From assembly GCA_947624075.1 (NCBI GenBank), contig CANQIM010000006.1:1-19499 (forward strand): 19,499 bases of DNA, given 5' to 3'. Under the pieces are notes generated by a model. The model was given only the letters and a program-made list of their open reading frames with translations, was not told the origin of the DNA and did not search any database. Source of the stretch: an uncultured Bacilli bacterium. GTDB taxonomy: Bacteria > Bacillota_I > Bacilli_A > RF39 > UBA660. Shown one piece after another: positions 7,660 through 14,841 of the stretch; the first letter of the stretch is position 1; the number at the start of each line of letters is the position of its first letter. Both the position numbers and the translations under genes were made by a program.

Positions 7660-7688
7660 TTGTTAATTAGCTTATTTTGTGTTAAAAT
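7660..7688 (+). promoter_or_regulatory. Promoter of the suf operon
   Basis: TTGTTA (7660-7665), 17 bases, TAAAAT (7683-7688), with TGT at 7680-7682 as TGn extension. The leader of about 25 bases is too short for a riboswitch. No clear operator was seen. Confidence 0.65.
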
Positions 7689-7718
7689 AAGAGTGATTTC
7701 ATAAATGGAGATGTTTTT

Positions 7719-8483
7719 ATGCTAGAAATTAAGAATTTATGTTGCAATGTTAAAGACGAAAAAGAAAATATATTGGAAGATTTTTCTTTAAAAATAAAAA
7801 AGGGAGAAATCCATGTTATAATGGGACCTAATGGAACTGGTAAAAGTACTTTAGCTAAAGTAATAATGGGCCATTATAAGTACGAAGTTAGTAAGGGCGA
7901 TATTTTATTTGATGGAGAAAGTATTCTTAATTTAAGTGTTTCAGATAGAGCTAAAAAGGGTATTTTTCTTTGTATGCAAGATCCTACAGTAATTGAAGGT
8001 GTTACTAATAGCGAATTTTTAAGAACAGCTTTAGGAGAAGTTACTGGGGAAAAAGTTAATTTATATACATTTATTAAAGACATGGAAAAGACAATGGAAG
8101 AAGTTAATCTTAATAGTAATATGTTACATCGTTCTTTAAATATGGGTTTTAGTGGAGGAGAAAAAAAGAAAAATGAAATCTTACAGCTTAAAATACTAAA
8201 ACCAAAATTTATAATTTTAGATGAATTAGATTCGGGACTTGATGTAGATAGCTTAAGAATTGTCTGTCAAAACATAAATGATTATTTAGAAGAGTATCCT
8301 GATACAGCCGTTTTAATAATTACACATTACCCAAGAATATTAGAATATATAAAACCACAGTATGTCCATATTTTAAAAGACAAAAAAATATTAAAAACAG
8401 GAGGAGAAGAGTTAGCTTTTGAAATAGAAAAAGAAGGATATAAAGGGGTTAATATTATGATAGGAAATGAAAATCATGAGTAA
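7719..8483 (+). CDS. sufC: SufC, ATPase of the iron-sulfur assembly scaffold
   Basis: Cytosolic ABC-type ATPase that drives conformational change of the SufB-SufC-SufD complex during iron-sulfur cluster assembly. All ATPase parts are visible in 254 residues, a normal length: Walker A GPNGTGKST (36-44), Q-loop Gln 87 in MQDP, signature FSGGEKKK (144-151), Walker B FIILDE (164-169) followed by LDSGLDVD, and H-loop His 203. The SufC-type signature with FSGGEKKKNEILQ separates it from transport ATPases, and no permease gene is near. TGGAGA lies seven bases before the ATG. It is first in the operon, and its stop overlaps the start of the next gene by eight bases. Confidence 0.97.
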   Translation: MLEIKNLCCNVKDEKENILEDFSLKIKKGEIHVIMGPNGTGKSTLAKVIMGHYKYEVSKGDILFDGESILNLSVSDRAKKGIFLCMQDPTVIEGVTNSEFLRTALGEVTGEKVNLYTFIKDMEKTMEEVNLNSNMLHRSLNMGFSGGEKKKNEILQLKILKPKFIILDELDSGLDVDSLRIVCQNINDYLEEYPDTAVLIITHYPRILEYIKPQYVHILKDKKILKTGGEELAFEIEKEGYKGVNIMIGNENHE

Positions 8484-9054
8484 AATATTATATGTAATAG
8501 ATAATAATGAGAATAAAGATTATAATTACAAAATAGTTGAAGATACTATTATTTATCATTTTTCTATTAATAGTAGTTCAAAAGTAAATATTGATTTAGA
8601 TAAAGAAGGAGTGAGTTTATATTATTACTATAGTGATATAAACTATGAAGATAATTCTTTTGAAATAGTAGTTAATCATAATAAAAGCAATACACATAGT
8701 GAAGTAATTAATCATGGAGTTAATGTATTAGAAAAGACACTTAATTTTAAAGTAGATGGTGTAGTTTTAAAGAAAAGTTCTAAATGCATTTGCAATCAAG
8801 ATAATCAAATTATTAATATGAGTAATGGTAAGAGTACTATTTTTCCTAATTTATTGATAGATAATTATGATGTAGATAGTAATCACTCTGCTTATATTGG
8901 TAAATTTAGAGATGAAGATATTTTCTATATGGAAAGTAGAGGTATTTCAAGGGATGCTTGCAATAGACTGCTATTAAATGGTTTCTTGATTAGTAGTGAT
9001 AGTATTGAATATGAAAAAATAAAAGATTTTCTTTTAGAAATTGAGAATATTTAG
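8476..9054 (+). CDS. sufD: Short SufD-like scaffold protein
   Basis: SufD pairs with SufB and binds SufC in the iron-sulfur scaffold. This protein has only 192 residues, while Bacillus and E. coli SufD have above 400. What remains is the C-terminal part of the SufBD fold: a strand-rich stretch, a VDGVVL turn, FPNLLIDNYDVDSNHSAYIG (about 123-142) and FYMESRGIS (150-158), both hallmarks of the family. His 137 aligns with the conserved SufD His; the Cys just before it in E. coli SufD is Ser here. The N-terminal helical domain and most of the beta-helix are absent. No stop-interrupted remnant lies upstream because sufC abuts directly, so this looks like a compact form and not a decayed gene. Start at 8476 is preferred because AGGA at 8462-8465 lies ten bases upstream; ATG 8467 would be too close. 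Confidence 0.8.
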   Translation: MSKILYVIDNNENKDYNYKIVEDTIIYHFSINSSSKVNIDLDKEGVSLYYYYSDINYEDNSFEIVVNHNKSNTHSEVINHGVNVLEKTLNFKVDGVVLKKSSKCICNQDNQIINMSNGKSTIFPNLLIDNYDVDSNHSAYIGKFRDEDIFYMESRGISRDACNRLLLNGFLISSDSIEYEKIKDFLLEIENI

Positions 9055-9067
9055 GGAGGTGATAATT

Positions 9068-10261
9068 GTGAATAGAGAAGACTTTTCTATGCTAGATGGT
9101 GATATAGTCTATTTTGATAATGGGGCAACTACTTTAAAACCAAGAAAAGTAATAGAAAAGATGGATGAATACTATAAAATGTATACTTCTAATATACATA
9201 GAGGAGACTATGATTCAGCAATTAAAACTAATATGGCATATGATGGAGTTAGAAAAATAGTAGCTAATTTTGTTAATTGCCAAGAAGATGAAGTCATTTT
9301 TACAAGTGGTACAACAATGTCTATTAATACAGTTGTTTTTGGTTATATGAGGAAGCATCTAAAAAAGGGTGATGAAGTTATTATTTCTAAAGCTGAACAT
9401 GCTTCTAATGTTCTTCCTTGGTTAAAACTTAGTGAAGAGATAGGGATTGTTGTAAAGTATGCTGAACTTGATAGTGATATGGAACTTACTGTTAAAAATA
9501 TTGAAAAAGCTATTACCGAAAAGACAAAAGTTATTTCAATTGCGCATGTTACTAATGTAATAGGTGATGTAAGAGATATTGCAACGATTGGAAAAATGTG
9601 TAGAGAAAAAGGAATTTTATTTAATGTCGATGGTGCCCAAAGTGTTCCTCACATGAAAGTTGATTTTGAAAAGAGTAATATTGACTTCTTAAGTTTTTCA
9701 GGGCACAAGATGTGTGGACCTACTGGAGTAGGAGTATTGGTTGCTAGAAAAGAGTTAATGGAAGAGATGGATCCTTTATGTTATGGAGGAGGAATGAATC
9801 AGACTTTTGAAGCTGATGGTAGTTATGAATTAAAAGTTGGTCCAAGTAAATTTGAAGCTGGTACGCCACCAATAGCTGAAGTAATTGGCTTGGGTGAAGC
9901 TATTAAATATTTAGAAGAAATTGGTATGGATAAGATACATGAACATGAAGTAGAACTTAAAAAGTTTTTAGTTAGTGAATTAGAAAAAATACCTAATATC
10001 ATTTTATATAATAAAAAATCTAATAGTGGTATACTTTCTTTCAATATAGATGGTGTCTTTGCACAAGATAGCTCAGTTTATTTAAATAATTACAATATAT
10101 GTGTTAGAGCTGGAAATCATTGTGCCAAGATTTTAAAAGATGAAATGAAGATTAAAAATACTGTTCGAGTAAGTATGTATCTTTATAATACTAAAGAAGA
10201 TGTATTAAAATTAGTTGAAGTCTTGAAAAAAAGTGAGGAAATATTTAGAATAGTAATTTAG
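9068..10261 (+). CDS. sufS: SufS cysteine desulfurase
   Basis: PLP-dependent enzyme that removes sulfur from L-cysteine, giving alanine and an enzyme-bound persulfide for iron-sulfur assembly. The protein has 397 residues, the usual length of group II desulfurases. Visible landmarks are the YFDNGATTLKP start, His in AEHASN (111), NVDGAQ (Asp 189 binds the PLP ring), the PLP lysine in SFSGHKM (Lys 214) and the catalytic Cys 352 in RAGNHCA. The family usually has R-x-G-x-H-C; here the sequence is RAGNHC. The start is GTG at 9068: AGGGAGGTGAT at 9054-9063 is eight bases upstream. A longer frame from 9041 would read through that ribosome site. The ribosome site touches the stop of sufD. Confidence 0.96.
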   Translation: MNREDFSMLDGDIVYFDNGATTLKPRKVIEKMDEYYKMYTSNIHRGDYDSAIKTNMAYDGVRKIVANFVNCQEDEVIFTSGTTMSINTVVFGYMRKHLKKGDEVIISKAEHASNVLPWLKLSEEIGIVVKYAELDSDMELTVKNIEKAITEKTKVISIAHVTNVIGDVRDIATIGKMCREKGILFNVDGAQSVPHMKVDFEKSNIDFLSFSGHKMCGPTGVGVLVARKELMEEMDPLCYGGGMNQTFEADGSYELKVGPSKFEAGTPPIAEVIGLGEAIKYLEEIGMDKIHEHEVELKKFLVSELEKIPNIILYNKKSNSGILSFNIDGVFAQDSSVYLNNYNICVRAGNHCAKILKDEMKIKNTVRVSMYLYNTKEDVLKLVEVLKKSEEIFRIVI

Positions 10262-10269
10262 GTGATAGT

Positions 10270-10701
10270 ATGGATGGTAATTTACGTAGAGAAATTATTT
10301 TAGATAATTATCAAAATCCTATGAATAGAGGATTAGTTGATGATGATAGTTATTTAAAAGTAAATACTAATAGTGAAAGTTGTATAGATAATTTAGACTT
10401 TATGATGAAAATTGAAGGGGGTAAGGTAAAAGATATTCATTTTGACGGAGAAGCTTGTGCTATAAGTACATCAGCTAGTTCAATACTAATTAGAAGTTTG
10501 ATTGGTAAAAGTGTTGAAGAAGCAAAAGAGATTTTAATAAATTATCAAAAGATGATTAATGAGGAAGATTACGATAAAGAATTATTAGGGGAATTAAATG
10601 TTTATGATGAGCTGCAACCAAATAGAAAGAATTGTGCCTTACTTCCTAGTGTTGCAGTAGAAAAAATGTTTAGGAGTTTGGAAGATGGAAAAAAATGTTA
10701 A
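10270..10701 (+). CDS. sufU: SufU, zinc-binding sulfur-transfer protein
   Basis: SufU accepts persulfide sulfur from SufS in Gram-positive bacteria. The 143-residue protein has the four zinc or sulfur ligands of the family: Cys 38 and Asp 40 in SESCID, Cys 63 in GEACAIS, and Cys 122 in RKNCALLP. IscU-type scaffolds have a Gly-rich ENP.NVG motif here, while the region between Cys 63 and Cys 122 is longer in SufU, as it is here. A common family form is NPxCGD; here it is NSESCID, so the Gly after Cys is replaced by Ile. AGGTGAT overlaps the sufS stop and lies before the ATG. An extra Cys is the last residue (143). The stop overlaps the next gene by 17 bases. Confidence 0.93.
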   Translation: MDGNLRREIILDNYQNPMNRGLVDDDSYLKVNTNSESCIDNLDFMMKIEGGKVKDIHFDGEACAISTSASSILIRSLIGKSVEEAKEILINYQKMINEEDYDKELLGELNVYDELQPNRKNCALLPSVAVEKMFRSLEDGKKC

Positions 10702-11179
10702 GACTAAAGATATAAAAATAGGAGTAATTAAAAGATTTACTGATAAAGGAGTAGAACTTTCAAGTGATTATGAATATGTTTTATTGGTAAAAAATGATAA
10801 TAAATATGTAGATATATTTGATAAGAGTGATGAAGAAAAGTATGCTGTTTTTAAAAGAGTTCCTTATACCAATGCAACAGCACGTGGTGAGGAATATGGA
10901 ACAAAACTGTTACAAATTAACGATTTTTATTGTGCAGATAGTAATGATTGTCTTGTTCTTTTAAATGTTGATTTTAGAGATGTTTTAGGTAGAGATATAA
11001 TTTCAAAAGAAGATTTGAGAGACTTTGCCTTAAAGTCAAAATTCTTTGTAAAACAAAGGAAAGAGTATGCTATTGAAAAACTAAAACAATTAAAAGAACC
11101 ATTATTAATGATCAAGATTATTTTAGGAGATAGTTTGGAAGAAAAAAGAATTAGGAAACAGAAACAGAAATCTAGGTGA
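10685..11179 (+). CDS. Unknown protein encoded inside the suf operon
   Basis: A 164-residue protein between sufU and sufB, not recognised. No signal peptide or membrane helix. The first 90 residues look strand-rich (GVIKRFTDKGVEL, YEYVLLVKND, YVDIFDK). A Cys pair, Cys 83 and Cys 89, sits in FYCADSNDC, then LLNVDFRDVLGRDIISKEDLRDFA. The end is helical and strongly basic (KRIRKQKQKSR). The start is supported by AGGAG eight bases upstream, inside sufU, and the 17-base overlap means translational coupling. The stop is TGA, four bases before the sufB start. The position suggests a role tied to cluster assembly, for example an accessory to the small SufD, but the sequence gives no direct proof. Confidence 0.8.
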   Translation: MEKNVKTKDIKIGVIKRFTDKGVELSSDYEYVLLVKNDNKYVDIFDKSDEEKYAVFKRVPYTNATARGEEYGTKLLQINDFYCADSNDCLVLLNVDFRDVLGRDIISKEDLRDFALKSKFFVKQRKEYAIEKLKQLKEPLLMIKIILGDSLEEKRIRKQKQKSR

Positions 11180-11183
11180 TATT

Positions 11184-12497
11184 ATGGAAATTATTGGATT
11201 GAGTGAAGAAAAAATAGAAAAGATTTCAAAAATAAAAGAAGAAGATGACTGGATTAGAGATTACAGGTTAGAAAGTTTTTTGAAATTTAAGAAACTTGGG
11301 ATGCCAGAATTTGGTCCTAATATTGCACTTGATTTTAATAATATTATCTATTACAAGGCTAATAAACGAGATAAGAAAATTCAAAATGATTGGAATATGG
11401 TTTTAAAGCCAGTGGTTGATGAGCTAGATTCTTTAGGTGTTTTGGAGAGTGAACAACATCTTGGAGGAATGGGTGTTCAATATGAAAGTGAAGTAATATA
11501 CCATAGTATGCTTAAAGAATTAGAAGAGAAAAAAGTTATTTTTACATCAATAGAAGTGGCAATGAAAAAATATCCTGAGATAGTAAAAAAATATTTTGGA
11601 AAAATTGTTGGTAATGGAGAAAATAAGTTTGCGGCGTTAAATGGATGTGTTTTTAGTGGAGGAAGTTTTATCTATGTACCGCCAAATACAACGTTAGAAC
11701 GTCCACTACAAAGTTATTTTCGTATAAATAGTAAAAATATGGGGCAATTTGAAAGAACTTTGATTGTTGTTGATGATAATAGCAGTTTACATTATATAGA
11801 AGGATGTACTGCTCCTACTTATAGTGAGTCTTCTTTGCATGCTGCAGTCGTTGAAATTTATGTAGGTAAAAATAGTAAGTGTCGTTATTCTACTATACAA
11901 AATTGGGCTAATAATGTTTATAATTTAGTGACGAAACGCGCTTTAGTTGATGAAAATGGAACTATGGAGTGGATTGATGGAAATATAGGTAGTAAAGTAA
12001 CAATGAAATATCCTTGTTGTGTCTTAAAAGGAGATAATGCTAGAGGGACTTGTATTACAATAAGTGTTGCTTCATCTTCACAGAATCAAGATAGTGGAGC
12101 AAGAATGATTCATTTAGGTAAAAATACGCGTAGTAATATAATTTCTAAAAGTATTGCTCGTAATGGTGGATGTGCTACTTATAGAGGAAAAGTATTAATA
12201 AACAGTAGTGCTGATAATAGTAGTAGTAATGTGAAGTGTGATACGCTTATTTTAGATGAGTTATCTAGAAGTGATACTATTCCAGTTAATTCATGCTTTA
12301 ATTTGAGTAGTAATATAGAGCATGAAGCAACAGTTGCGAAAATAAATGAAGATAATTTATTTTATATGATGAGTAGAGGAATTAGTAAAGAAAGAGCTAC
12401 TGAACTCATTGTTTTAGGCTTTTTAGATAAGTTTAGAGAAGAATTACCAATGGAATATGCAGTTGAATTAAATCAACTTATAAAAAATAATTTATAA
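11184..12497 (+). CDS. sufB: SufB iron-sulfur scaffold subunit
   Basis: Main scaffold on which iron-sulfur clusters are built, together with SufC and SufD. The 437-residue protein covers the usual SufB: an N-terminal helical part (1-70), GMGVQYESEVIYH (95-107), then the beta-helix with FIYVPPNT, QFERTLIVVDD and HYIEGCTAP (Cys 208). The C-terminal functional part is intact: KCDTLILDELSRSDTIP with Cys 352, and SSNIEHEATVAKI with the Glu-His-Glu at 379-381. It ends with FYMMSRGIS (393-401) and a helical tail. The conserved acceptor Cys and the EHEA residues are the ones tied to sulfur transfer and cluster binding in the family. AGGTGAT lies four bases upstream of the ATG. It is the last gene of the operon and a terminator follows. 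Confidence 0.97.
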   Translation: MEIIGLSEEKIEKISKIKEEDDWIRDYRLESFLKFKKLGMPEFGPNIALDFNNIIYYKANKRDKKIQNDWNMVLKPVVDELDSLGVLESEQHLGGMGVQYESEVIYHSMLKELEEKKVIFTSIEVAMKKYPEIVKKYFGKIVGNGENKFAALNGCVFSGGSFIYVPPNTTLERPLQSYFRINSKNMGQFERTLIVVDDNSSLHYIEGCTAPTYSESSLHAAVVEIYVGKNSKCRYSTIQNWANNVYNLVTKRALVDENGTMEWIDGNIGSKVTMKYPCCVLKGDNARGTCITISVASSSQNQDSGARMIHLGKNTRSNIISKSIARNGGCATYRGKVLINSSADNSSSNVKCDTLILDELSRSDTIPVNSCFNLSSNIEHEATVAKINEDNLFYMMSRGISKERATELIVLGFLDKFREELPMEYAVELNQLIKNNL

Positions 12498-12545
12498 ATT
12501 TTTGAATTTTTAGGAAAATTTTAAATTCAGAAATAATTGTTTTGG

Positions 12546-12581
12546 AAAAATGAAATTTCGCTAGGGGAATTTCATTTTTTT
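12546..12581 (+). terminator. Terminator of the suf operon
   Basis: A 12-bp perfect stem (12546-12557 with 12568-12579) around a ten-base loop TCGCTAGGGG. The descending arm runs into T residues up to 12581. Confidence 0.85.
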
Positions 12582-12618
12582 GGCTTTATTATAGGGTTCA
12601 ATTTTTTAAATTGGGCGT

Positions 12619-12647
12619 TTGCATAGAAAAAAATTTTCTAGTAGTAT
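12619..12647 (+). promoter_or_regulatory. Promoter of the ssb gene
   Basis: TTGCAT (12619-12624), 17 bases, TAGTAT (12642-12647). No TGn extension. The leader of about 15 bases ends in AAAGGAGGTGAG. Confidence 0.6.
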
Positions 12648-12669
12648 AGGGCACGAAAGGAGGTGAGAT

Positions 12670-13080
12670 ATGTTAAATCAAATAATTTTGGTTGGTAGAC
12701 TAACAAGAGATATTACTGTTAATAAGTCCGAAAAAGGAGTTACTGTATCAACGATAGGTTTGGCAATACCAAGAAGTTTTAAAAACTCTGAGGGTAATTA
12801 TGATACAGATTTTATTGACTGTGTAGCTTTTGATAGCGTCGCGAAAAACACGGCCGAGTTTTGTAGTAAAGGAGATATTGTTGGGGTTAAAGGCCGTGTC
12901 CAATCAAGAAGAGTAGAAAAGGATGGCAAAGCTGAGACAATTATGGAGATAATTGCCGAAAAAGTAACATTTTTATCTAATAGAAGCAAAGAAGATAAAG
13001 ATGAACTAGATGAAACGGAAGAAACAGAGGAAACAGAAGAAATGGAAGAAAAAGAAGAAATAGAAGAAGATGAAGAATAG
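12670..13080 (+). CDS. ssb: Single-stranded DNA-binding protein paralog
   Basis: Binds single-stranded DNA in replication, repair or uptake. The OB-fold spans residues 1-105: MLNQIILVGRLTRDI, the VSTIGLAIPR strand, DFIDCVAFDSVAKNTAEFCSKGD and VGVKGRVQSR, which align with the common SSB core. After that comes a tail of mostly Glu, Asp and Thr ending EEDEE. Standard SSB ends in DDDIPF or similar, the tip that recruits partner proteins; here the IPF-type hydrophobic tip is missing. It is also not next to rpsF and rpsR, the usual home of the main ssb gene, and has its own promoter and terminator. It is therefore probably a second, specialised SSB, similar to the shorter competence-type SsbB of Bacillus. 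Confidence 0.9.
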   Translation: MLNQIILVGRLTRDITVNKSEKGVTVSTIGLAIPRSFKNSEGNYDTDFIDCVAFDSVAKNTAEFCSKGDIVGVKGRVQSRRVEKDGKAETIMEIIAEKVTFLSNRSKEDKDELDETEETEETEEMEEKEEIEEDEE

Positions 13081-13084
13081 TTTG

Positions 13085-13113
13085 CAACTGACTTGAGTCA
13101 GTTGTATTTTTTT
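13085..13113 (+). terminator. Terminator of the ssb gene
   Basis: CAACTGAC (13085-13092), TTGA loop, GTCAGTTG (13097-13104), then TA and a T-run to 13113. The loop and descending arm also hold the -35 of the next promoter. Confidence 0.85.
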
Positions 13114-13121
13114 GATATAAT
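13093..13121 (+). promoter_or_regulatory. Promoter of the GNAT gene, nested in the ssb terminator
   Basis: TTGAGT (13093-13098), 17 bases, TATAAT (13116-13121) with TGA at 13113-13115 as TGn extension. The -35 lies in the loop and first bases of the descending stem of the ssb terminator. The start point near 13128 excludes the GTG at 13134 as a practical start codon. Confidence 0.65.
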
Positions 13122-13142
13122 TTATAAAGATAGGTGATTAGG

Positions 13143-13547
13143 ATGGATATAGAAATTAGAAAGTATCAAAGTACTGATTATGATACGGTTAGTGAGATAT
13201 TGAAAGATAATTTTCAAGTAGATAAAGCTAAATGTCATGATGACGATGTTTTAGAATTTGTAGCAGTTAAAGACAAAAAAGTGGTTGGATACTTTATTAT
13301 GAGAAGATTATTGGATATAATAAAGAATAATAGGTGGTTTTATTTAGAGTATGTTTGTGTCGATAAGAATTATCAAAATCAAGGAATAGGTAAGAAGATG
13401 CTTGATTTTGTTATAAGATTTGCTCAAGAAGAAAAGGCTAGTTATATAGAACTTACGTCGGGGTATAAAAGAGAAGTTGCTCATCATTTGTATGAGAAAG
13501 TTGGTTTTGAAAAAAGAGAATCAAATATATTTAGGAGAATGTTATGA
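13143..13547 (+). CDS. GNAT-family N-acetyltransferase
   Basis: Cytosolic acetyl-CoA-dependent acetyltransferase of 134 residues, typical for a single GNAT domain. The acetyl-CoA-binding motif A is seen as LEYVCVDKNYQNQGIGKKML (68-87), with Q-x-x-G-I-G-K. The C-terminal ALYxKxGF-like feature is HHLYEKVGFEKRES (114-127). Substrate cannot be read from sequence; small GNATs act on amines, peptides or protein ends. ATG 13143 is preferred over GTG 13134: AGGTGA at 13132-13137 is well placed for it. Its stop overlaps the next start (ATGA), so it is coupled to the nucleoside phosphorylase gene, though no biochemical link is evident. Confidence 0.88.
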   Translation: MDIEIRKYQSTDYDTVSEILKDNFQVDKAKCHDDDVLEFVAVKDKKVVGYFIMRRLLDIIKNNRWFYLEYVCVDKNYQNQGIGKKMLDFVIRFAQEEKASYIELTSGYKREVAHHLYEKVGFEKRESNIFRRML

Positions 13548-14779
13548 TAGTAGATATTATTAATAAGAAACGTTTAGGGGAAGAGTTGAGTTATAAGGAA
13601 TTAGATACTATTTTTAATGGCTATCTTAATGGTGAAGTTGCTGATTATCAAATGTCAGCTTTGTTGATGGCAATTTGTATTAATGGAATGAGTGATGAAG
13701 AGACTTTTGCGCTAACAAAAATTTTTATTGATAGTGGAGAAATTTTAGATTTTGATGAGTTAGGAGTTTTAGTTGATAAACATTCTACTGGAGGAATTGG
13801 TGATAAAGTTACTTTGGTTATTGCTCCTATAGTTGCTGCTTGTGGATGCTCTGTCGTTAAAATGAGTGGCAGAGGTTTAGGTTATACTGGTGGAACGATT
13901 GATAAACTAGAGTCTATTGAAGGTTTTAGAACTGATTTAACTGATGAAGAAATTTATGAACAAGTAAAAAAAATAGGTATAGTTATAACGGGACAGACTA
14001 AAGATTTAGCGCCAATGGATAAGTTGATATATGCTTTAAGAGATGTTACTGCTACTGTGAGTTCCATCCCTTTAATTGCCTCAAGCATAATGAGTAAGAA
14101 AATAGCTGGTGGAGCTGATAAGATTTTGCTAGATGTAAAGGTTGGAAAGGGAGCTCTAATTAGCAATAAGGAAGACGCAGAAAAGTTTTGTGAATTAGCT
14201 ATTAAGATTGGAAAGATTTACCATAGAGAAGTAAGAACAAAGATAAGTGATATGAATATTCCACTAGGTTATGCTATTGGTAATAGTGTTGAAGTTTTGG
14301 AAGCTATTGATATTTTACAAGGAAAAGAACGAGACAATTATTTAGTTGATTTATGTTATGACTTGGCTTCCGAAATGATAAGTATGGGTAAGGGTATTTC
14401 TAAAGAGGAAGCACTTGCATTGGTAGATAAATCTATTGAAAAAGGTTATGCTTATCAAAAATTTTTAGAGTTAGTTAAAATGCAGGGTGGTGATTTAGAT
14501 AAAATTAAAGTTAGCAAGAAGGAAAAATATATAGTTTCTCATAAATCGGGTATAATAAATGGTATAGATGCTTTAGAACTTGGAAAGTTAGCTGTTGCAC
14601 TTGGTGCTGGTAGAAGTTCTAAAGATGAAAAAATTGATCATACTGTTGGGATTAGATTACACTATTTAGTAGGTGAAGAAGTACAAAAAGGTGCTACTTT
14701 AGCTACGGTTTACGTCAATGAAAGGTTGAAAATTCCAAAAAGTAGGCATATTTTTGATATTCAGAAGAAAATCAATTAA
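13544..14779 (+). CDS. pdp: Pyrimidine-nucleoside phosphorylase
   Basis: Splits uridine, deoxyuridine or thymidine with phosphate into base and sugar-1-phosphate, in nucleoside salvage. It has 411 residues, slightly under the usual 430-440. Hallmarks are DKHSTGGIGDKVTL (78-91), which holds the phosphate and potassium-binding loop, KMSGRGLGYTGGTIDKLESI (106-125), the family signature, and KKIAGGADKILLDVKVGKGA (about 186-205). The C-terminal swivelling domain is present up to VGEEVQKGATLATVY. Bacilli often use one broad-specificity enzyme of this type, and deoA-type thymidine phosphorylase is a close relative. I cannot separate the two by eye with certainty. AGGAG lies six bases before the start, within the GNAT gene. 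Confidence 0.93.
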   Translation: MIVDIINKKRLGEELSYKELDTIFNGYLNGEVADYQMSALLMAICINGMSDEETFALTKIFIDSGEILDFDELGVLVDKHSTGGIGDKVTLVIAPIVAACGCSVVKMSGRGLGYTGGTIDKLESIEGFRTDLTDEEIYEQVKKIGIVITGQTKDLAPMDKLIYALRDVTATVSSIPLIASSIMSKKIAGGADKILLDVKVGKGALISNKEDAEKFCELAIKIGKIYHREVRTKISDMNIPLGYAIGNSVEVLEAIDILQGKERDNYLVDLCYDLASEMISMGKGISKEEALALVDKSIEKGYAYQKFLELVKMQGGDLDKIKVSKKEKYIVSHKSGIINGIDALELGKLAVALGAGRSSKDEKIDHTVGIRLHYLVGEEVQKGATLATVYVNERLKIPKSRHIFDIQKKIN

Positions 14780-14805
14780 AATTTACTTTAAAAAAAAATA
14801 TTTTA

Positions 14806-14814
14806 TGATATAAT
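14806..14814 (+). promoter_or_regulatory. Extended -10 promoter of the adhesin-sortase cluster
   Basis: TGA at 14806-14808 then TATAAT at 14809-14814. The -35 region is only T/A-rich with no good hexamer at 17 bases. Start point near 14821. No clear terminator of the preceding gene lies between, so readthrough from it is possible. Confidence 0.6.
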
Positions 14815-14841
14815 GATTTTATAAAGGTATGGTGGTGTTTG

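Noticed and set aside
7689..7718. Riboswitch or other structured leader ahead of the suf operon
   Set aside because: The predicted leader is only about 25 bases and holds no room for one.
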